Shown here one piece after another: positions 58,798-64,000 of a stretch of 64,000 nt of DNA. A program made the position numbers and the translations under genes. Each line of letters opens with the position of its first letter. Position 1 is the stretch's first letter. Source of the DNA: Neocallimastix lanati (nom. inval.) (taxonomy: Eukaryota > Neocallimastigomycota > Neocallimastigomycetes > Neocallimastigales > Neocallimastigaceae); NCBI GenBank assembly GCA_016946835.1, contig JACVTC010000030.1, positions 1,216,501 to 1,280,500 on the forward strand, given 5' to 3'. Under the pieces are notes generated by a model, which saw nothing but the letters and a program-made list of their open reading frames with translations, did no database searches and had not been told where the DNA came from.

Positions 58798-61700
58798 ATG
58801 GAAATCCAATTTATAAGAAATAAGAATTTCATTCTAAGAGGTTCAAGGTGCCACGGTATACCAATGGAGAATACGAAACTACTCTTTATCGGCGGACTTC
58901 GATCTTGGCCAGAAATCAAAATGAGAAGACATTTAAAGAAAACTCTGAATGAATTAAATGATAAGGTTTTATCAGTTAAACGTATTGCTAATTTTAATGA
59001 TGCATTCTTTAAAATTAAAATAGTAGGTAATGAAGAAGAATTAACATCTATTACTGATTGTATTGTTAATAGTTTCAAACGTGCTTCAATTAACGTTATT
59101 AATTGTAGCAAAAGGAATCATAAATACAGTTTTTCTTCACTCAAAAGGAAACATTTTGCCTTATCAGAAAAAGTGAATTCATCTTATAATATCAACTTAT
59201 TCACTACTTCAAATTCAAATGCAGATTCAAGTCAAATTTCAAATTCAAGTTCAAATACAGATTCATGTTCAAGTACAAGCTCAAGTTCAAGTTCAAGTAC
59301 AAGTTCAAGTACAAGCTCAAGTGCAAGTTCAAGTACAAGTTTAAGTACAAGTTCAAGTACAGGTTCAAGTTCATGTTCAAGTCCAAGTTCAAGTACAAGT
59401 TCAAGTTCAAGTTCAAGTACAAGTTCAAGTACAAGTTCAAGTTCAAGTTCAAATTCAAGTTCAAGTACAAGTTCAAGTTCAATTTCAAATTTATGTTTAA
59501 ATTCAGTTTCAAGCTCAGATTCAAATTCAAATTTCAGTTCAATCAATTATAATAATTCCAATAATATTAATAACACTCATATTAATAATAATACAGTTAA
59601 AGAATTTTCTCTATGTGTCAGTTGGAATACTAATGGATGGAACTTTGATAAAAAAGACAGTGTTGAATTCTTTATTTCAATGTACAAACCACTTTTCTTA
59701 TGTTTTCAGGAAACAGGAAATGGTTCAGGTTCTAGCAGTAAATATCCATGTCGAGTATCATTAAAAAACTACAAACATTTCTTCAAAAAAGCTAATAATG
59801 AAATTCCCGGTAAAAGAGGTCTTTATATTGGGTTTCATAATTCTTGTCAAGCCTCTCTTGAAAACAACACTTATGAGTATATTATTTCCTTGTATACTTA
59901 TAATTTTTGGAATTTCACTAAATGTTCTATTGGGAATGTGTACGTACCTCATAGTGGCCATAGCCTTCATGCTAGAGCTGCTAGAATTGAAATATTGTCT
60001 TGGTTAAATAGTCATTCTTCTCATCCTTCAATGTTGGTTGGTGATTTTAATTTACCTACTGAGAAATTAGGTAATTTGCTCTCTAAATTTAGTAATTGGA
60101 AAATTCTTCCCTTATGGGGCTCCCCAATTTCATGGAGTAGAGGTAATAGAGAATCTGATATAGATCATGCGATTGTCAATGATCATATGTTAGATTTACT
60201 TTCATATGGTACTTTTATTGACTTTCCCCCCATTTCGGATCATAAACCTTTATTAATAAAAGGTAAATGTTTTTCATCAGTTAATTCAGATAATTCTTTC
60301 TCTCTGCCTAAAAAGACAGTTAAATGGGATAGATTAAAATGTATAAATGAAAAAGAATCAATTTTTGACAACAACTATTTTAGTGTATTAGAGGAAGTGA
60401 TTCCAGATCCTAATATTAGTATTGATGATATTTCTAAGAAATTTATTTCAACTTCATTCAATATTGCTAAAGAACTTAATATCACGTCAATTTCAGAAGT
60501 TCGAAAATCTTTTTTTCATATGTCGCAGAAAATATTTAATTTGCAAAAACTCAAAATGAAATTATATAAATCCATTAAAAGAAGAGGTTCTTATCATAAT
60601 TTAGATGAATTTGAAGAATTAATTGAAAAATATAATAGAATGTGCAATATTATTCATCATATGTGTAATATTTATAGGAAAACTGAATACCAACACTGGA
60701 TTAATACAGGATGTGAATATATGAAATCTCATAACCCTAAGAAAGCTTGGAAATGGCTTAAAACAACAGCAAAAGTAGATAAATTTAAAAATATGTCAAA
60801 TTCTCCAGTAAAGGACAAAAATGGTAAACTAGCTACTTCTACTAAAGAACAGTTAGAAGTATGGCACAATCACTATAAAAAACTTGCATCAAGCCATTCT
60901 GATATCAATAGTGCATTAATCGAATGGTCTAATAAATTTTCCAATGGAACATTTAGGTATACGAGACACAATGAATGGGATATAAATCAAGACATCAGTA
61001 TAGAAGAAATTAGAGAAGCAATTTTGGCTACTCCAAATTTTAAAGCTTCAGGCCCGGATGGAATTCCTATTGAATTTTATAAAGCTTTAATTCCTCCGGA
61101 TGACGAAAATTCAGTAAATAATTCTTCTTCTGGTTTAAATTGTTTACAGAAGATATACTCAAGAATTTGGAATGGAGAATTTCCTAGCTCATGGAATGAA
61201 GCAAGTATTATATCCATTCCTAAAAAAGGAGATGATCTATCTGATTGTGACAATTATCGAGGTATCTCTCTGATTAACAATGGTATTAAACTCATTTCGA
61301 AAATAGTCTCCAAAAGAATTTCAGAATATGGACTTAAAAATAATTTTATTAGGCCAGAGCAATTTGGATTTCGTACTAAAGAAGAATGTGTTAGTTTATT
61401 TATTTCAATTCGAGAAATTTGTCAAAGGCGTGAAAATGATAATAAAGAAACTTACCTAGCTTTTCTAGATTTAAAAAAGGCATATGATTCTGTTCCAATA
61501 GGTAATATTTTATGTAAATTAGATGCTTTAGGTATTAGAGGTAAATGTTATCAATTTATAAAAAATCTATATTTGACATCCAAAGCCAGTGTTAAAATTG
61601 ATGATCAATATTCGGAATCTTTTAATATTATGAAAGGAGTTAGACAAGGTTGTCCACTATCACCAATTCTTTTCAATCTTTTTATTAATGACATTTTTAA

Positions 61701-62112
61701 TGATGTTTTAGAACTTGGAATTCCTTTAGGCGAATCTAGATGTTGTGGTGGACTCTTTGCAGATGATATTGTTCTATGCGCACCGTCTAGAACTAAGTTG
61801 AAAAAAATGCTTAAGAAGGTAAATGAATGGGCTAAATTTAATATGATGAATTTTGGAATTAACAAGTGTGCAACGATGGTGATTCGACCAGACACACCTC
61901 TTTTTCAAAATAAAAGAGATCCTACTTTTTATCTTGCTGGTCAACCAATTCCAATAACTAAATGTTATACCTATTTAGGTATACCATTTGATAAAAGCTT
62001 ATCGTTGAAACCTATTATTAAATTACTTAACTCTAAAGTTACTAAAGCTCTCTTTTCTGTTAGTAAATTTCTTTCAAATTCCAAAATTCCTATCCATTTA
62101 AGAAGATTATAA
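58798..62112 (+). CDS. LINE polyprotein, endonuclease and reverse transcriptase part
   Basis: 1104 residues before an early stop. Residues 1-105 form a small alpha/beta region without a named match. Residues about 140-235 are a Ser-rich linker of TCAAGT/ACAAGT codons. The AP-like endonuclease spans about 270-490 with SWNTNGWN (275), FQETGNG, VGDFNLP, SDIDHA and the catalytic SDHKP (480). Reverse transcriptase spans about 735-1010: ASGPDGIPIEFYK, SIISIPKKGD..CDNYRGISL, EQFGFR, AFLDLKKAYDSV, GVRQGCPLSPILF and FADDIVLC (987, carrying the two catalytic Asp). The element copies itself by nicking target DNA and priming on it. The stop at 62110 follows LRRL; reading on after one base slip restores a long frame, so this is one broken ORF. 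Confidence 0.88.
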   Translation: MEIQFIRNKNFILRGSRCHGIPMENTKLLFIGGLRSWPEIKMRRHLKKTLNELNDKVLSVKRIANFNDAFFKIKIVGNEEELTSITDCIVNSFKRASINVINCSKRNHKYSFSSLKRKHFALSEKVNSSYNINLFTTSNSNADSSQISNSSSNTDSCSSTSSSSSSSTSSSTSSSASSSTSLSTSSSTGSSSCSSPSSSTSSSSSSSTSSSTSSSSSSNSSSSTSSSSISNLCLNSVSSSDSNSNFSSINYNNSNNINNTHINNNTVKEFSLCVSWNTNGWNFDKKDSVEFFISMYKPLFLCFQETGNGSGSSSKYPCRVSLKNYKHFFKKANNEIPGKRGLYIGFHNSCQASLENNTYEYIISLYTYNFWNFTKCSIGNVYVPHSGHSLHARAARIEILSWLNSHSSHPSMLVGDFNLPTEKLGNLLSKFSNWKILPLWGSPISWSRGNRESDIDHAIVNDHMLDLLSYGTFIDFPPISDHKPLLIKGKCFSSVNSDNSFSLPKKTVKWDRLKCINEKESIFDNNYFSVLEEVIPDPNISIDDISKKFISTSFNIAKELNITSISEVRKSFFHMSQKIFNLQKLKMKLYKSIKRRGSYHNLDEFEELIEKYNRMCNIIHHMCNIYRKTEYQHWINTGCEYMKSHNPKKAWKWLKTTAKVDKFKNMSNSPVKDKNGKLATSTKEQLEVWHNHYKKLASSHSDINSALIEWSNKFSNGTFRYTRHNEWDINQDISIEEIREAILATPNFKASGPDGIPIEFYKALIPPDDENSVNNSSSGLNCLQKIYSRIWNGEFPSSWNEASIISIPKKGDDLSDCDNYRGISLINNGIKLISKIVSKRISEYGLKNNFIRPEQFGFRTKEECVSLFISIREICQRRENDNKETYLAFLDLKKAYDSVPIGNILCKLDALGIRGKCYQFIKNLYLTSKASVKIDDQYSESFNIMKGVRQGCPLSPILFNLFINDIFNDVLELGIPLGESRCCGGLFADDIVLCAPSRTKLKKMLKKVNEWAKFNMMNFGINKCATMVIRPDTPLFQNKRDPTFYLAGQPIPITKCYTYLGIPFDKSLSLKPIIKLLNSKVTKALFSVSKFLSNSKIPIHLRRL

Positions 62113-63266
62113 TTAACTCTTATGTACTTAGTAAAGTCTCTTACTTTGCGCCTTTACTTGGTTCAAATAAAACGAGAACAAATAATACTCAGAAATTAAT
62201 TAATAAAGGATTAAGATGGATTGCAGGTATACAAAAAGCCAAATCATTTATTAATGTATATTCTATTTCAAAAGATTTACATATTCCTCCATTGTCAGCT
62301 AAGTGTGCTTTGTCTCAGGTCAAATGTTTTGATAAATGGAAAGATTCAAATTGTATTATTTCTTATTTAGTTAATAATATTCCAAAATCTAGAAAATATA
62401 CATGGACAAAAGAAAGTAGAACTCTTAAACGTAAACTAGAGAAAAGAGGTAATAACGATAATAAAATCAAGGATTTTTATTGGAAAAGAGATATGAAAAT
62501 CAATTCTATTAAAGCTGAGTTTTATGACAAAAACAAATTCGAAGAAACATCAAAATTTATAAAACTTTGTTATGACTATCCTGATCTTTCATATGGTTTC
62601 TATTGGCTATTGAGAGCACGAAGCGGATATAGATTAGATGCTAGAATTGCTAAAGCTGCAAAAATAGTGGATCAAATGTGTCCTAATTTTTGTCCCTGTT
62701 GTAAAAGTAATAAACAATGGATAAGTCATTGGTTAATTGATTGTCCCTTTTTCAATCATACTCGTAGTAAAGTTAATGATAAAATTCTATTTTTATATAA
62801 TGCTTTTTACCGTGGCAACCTAACAAATGATATTGTTAATAGTAATAATGATAATAGTAATAGTAATAATAGTAATAGTTATAATAGTAATAATAATATT
62901 AGTAATAGTATTTTTAGTAATGTTAGTAATAGTATTGAAAATAATGTGTATATTGATTCTAGTGTGTGTGAAAAAGTGTTTAATTTCCTTCTTGGAGGTC
63001 GAAGTATTAATAACAGTACAAGGGAATGGGAGGATCTATTTAAGTGCCAGATGAAATCAGGTGCTTATTCTGATACTCCGTTCTTAGTGGTTACTGCGGC
63101 ACTTCTCCAATCGATTATACCTATTGCTATTGGCCAGCAATGGTCTTTGTTCAATAGGTTCAAATCGAATCGTACTACTACTACCAAGAGCGTCAATGCT
63201 GAAGAAACAGTAAGACAGGCCAGCAGGGCTAGCGCAACCAATGAAGATCATAATTTTGTATCTTAA
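62109..63266 (+). CDS. LINE polyprotein, C-terminal part with zinc knuckle (shifted frame)
   Basis: Starting with the codons IINSYVLSKVSYFAPLLGSN, the next frame stays open for about 385 codons to the TAA at 63264. It continues the thumb/C-terminal region after reverse transcriptase: QKLINKGLRWIAG, then LSYGFYWLLRARSG, then the zf-RVT-like knuckle CPCCKSNKQWISHWLIDCP (CxxC..H..C). An Asn/Ser-rich stretch and FLLGGRSINN..SVNAEETVRQASRAS follow. It lacks its own ribosome start; it belongs to the upstream ORF and is separated by one missing base, for instance TTATAATT where TTAATAATT would keep the frame. Relics at 43.3 and 54.1 kb carry the same tail. Confidence 0.82.
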   Translation: MINSYVLSKVSYFAPLLGSNKTRTNNTQKLINKGLRWIAGIQKAKSFINVYSISKDLHIPPLSAKCALSQVKCFDKWKDSNCIISYLVNNIPKSRKYTWTKESRTLKRKLEKRGNNDNKIKDFYWKRDMKINSIKAEFYDKNKFEETSKFIKLCYDYPDLSYGFYWLLRARSGYRLDARIAKAAKIVDQMCPNFCPCCKSNKQWISHWLIDCPFFNHTRSKVNDKILFLYNAFYRGNLTNDIVNSNNDNSNSNNSNSYNSNNNISNSIFSNVSNSIENNVYIDSSVCEKVFNFLLGGRSINNSTREWEDLFKCQMKSGAYSDTPFLVVTAALLQSIIPIAIGQQWSLFNRFKSNRTTTTKSVNAEETVRQASRASATNEDHNFVS

Positions 63267-63495
63267 AATTATGATTAACATTGCGAAGTCAAAGTTAATT
63301 ATTATACTTCAGCATAATAATGCCCTTGTGAAGTCTTACAAATATTAATTAAATGAAACTAGAATATATTATACCATTATTTTATTTTTATTTTGTGTTT
63401 TATTTTTTGTTTATTTTTTATCTTTTTTTTTTATTATTTTATTACATGTATTTTATCAAATATTTAATTAATAAAGATGAAACAAGTTTGCTGCC

Positions 63496-63527
<32 letters not shown>

Positions 63528-63531
<4 letters not shown>

Positions 63532-63538
63532 AAGTTTA
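63528..63538. repeat. Target-site duplication, right copy (AATTAAGTTTA)
   Basis: Directly follows the 31-A tail and repeats 58126-58136. A further similarity, ATAGGATGTAATTAAAT (58096-58112) against ATAGAATGTAATTAAAT (63541-63557), lies farther out on both sides and may be chance in AT-rich DNA. Confidence 0.68.
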
Positions 63539-64000
63539 ATATAGAATGTAATTAAATAAATAAAAAATATATACTTATCTAATAATAATAATTATAATAA
63601 TAATAATTGTTATAATATAAATAAATAAAATAAATAAATTAAATAAATAATTTTATATAGGGGATAGCGCATTTCGGAAATGCACGTGATTAAACATAAG
63701 TCATATATTTAAGGTGGCGCATTATATATATTATTTTTTTATATAAATAAATAAATAAATAATAATTAAATAAATATTTTATTTTATAATAATTTCATAA
63801 TTTAATATATATATATTTGATAATAAAGGATAAAAAAATAAAAAAATAAAAAAATAAAAATAAAAAAAAATTATTAAATATTATTATTAAATAAATAAAT
63901 GAATAAATTAATAAGTTTTCAGAATATGGCGAATTAAATATACTTGTAAATCATCAATTTTTTGAAATATATCACATTTTAAATATTTTTAATAATTATT
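63539..64000. other. Spacer with fragments of the GGCG-type repeat family
   Basis: GGGGATAGCGCATTTCGGAA, then ATGCACGTGATTAAAC and GGTGGCGCATTATATA (63660-63728), and ATATGGCGAATTAAATA (63924-63940), match the vocabulary of the MITE-like repeats (CATTTCG, GGCG..TTAAATA). No gene. Confidence 0.45.

Larger units (their letters stand above)
58137..63529 (+). mobile_element. Near-complete non-LTR retrotransposon (LINE), 5.4 kb
   Basis: Bounded by a target-site duplication. Order: structured GC-rich 5' end (58137-58187), 5' UTR to 58797, one long ORF with endonuclease and reverse transcriptase (58798 to 62112), the rest of that ORF in the next frame (to 63266), a 3' UTR with an AATAAA-like signal (AATTAATAAAGATG near 63468) and 31 A's (63499-63529). 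Fragments of related elements lie at 43.15, 46.4, 52.8 and 54.0 kb. Base composition is clearly less AT-rich than the flanks. Clade not assigned; the endonuclease is of the AP-like type and the zinc knuckle is CxxC..H..C. Confidence 0.88.

Noticed and set aside
59204-59552. Three frames of 95-108 codons across the LINE linker
   Set aside because: They are shadows of the TCAAGT/ACAAGT codon repeat (Leu/Asn, Glu/Leu and Lys/Phe strings).
62100-62120. Programmed -1 frameshift in the LINE ORF
   Set aside because: No X-XXY-YYZ slippery heptamer at the site (AGATTATAAT); a one-base deletion or sequencing error is simpler.
1-64000. tRNA, rRNA or riboswitch genes
   Set aside because: No stretch with a tRNA-like cloverleaf or conserved rRNA words was found by eye; a covariance-model scan would be decisive.

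Overview
This window is eukaryotic and extremely AT-rich. It has long poly-A/poly-T tracts, short GT..AG introns, secreted hydrolases, a Thr-rich secreted protein and many decayed retroelements. That combination best fits an anaerobic gut fungus (Neocallimastigomycota). This is inference from base composition and gene content; no rRNA or tRNA gene is present to confirm it, and a Dictyostelium-like protist is the main alternative.

Layout. 1-4393 (minus): a 12-exon partial gene for a Ufd2/UBE4-type ubiquitin E4 ligase, whose U-box end lies outside the window. 7.6-42.5 kb: a plus-strand family of secreted alpha/beta hydrolases with GxSxG nucleophile elbows. Five copies look intact (starts at 7672, 12811, 23693, 38341, 41536), one is a recent pseudogene (31093) and one is a nearly erased relic (about 19395). 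They are separated by AT-rich spacers holding MITE-like elements, Ty1/copia and Ty3/gypsy remnants, a 1.9-kb minisatellite and an intact FLYWCH/MULE transposase-like ORF (27862-29286). 42.7-54.5 kb: two diverged copies of a segmental duplication. Each carries a fragment of the secreted-protein gene found intact at 55547 and a LINE 3' remnant. Between them sits a 9-exon gene (47775-52011) for a Cys-containing, repeat-bearing protein with a C-terminal membrane anchor. 55547-57439: a secreted protein with a Cys-rich head and a Thr-rich, repeat-built tail. 58137-63529: an essentially full-length LINE with a structured 5' end, endonuclease, reverse transcriptase, zinc knuckle, poly(A) tail and target-site duplication, broken by one apparent 1-nt lesion.

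How the parts relate. The hydrolases share a signal peptide, the Ser-Asp-His triad and (except the 41536 gene) a phase-2 intron just after the N-terminal segment, so the array grew by tandem duplication and is partly decaying. The anchored repeat protein and the Thr-rich protein are also predicted to be extracellular, so most non-transposon genes here serve the cell surface or secretome. The E4 ligase is an unrelated housekeeping gene at the edge.
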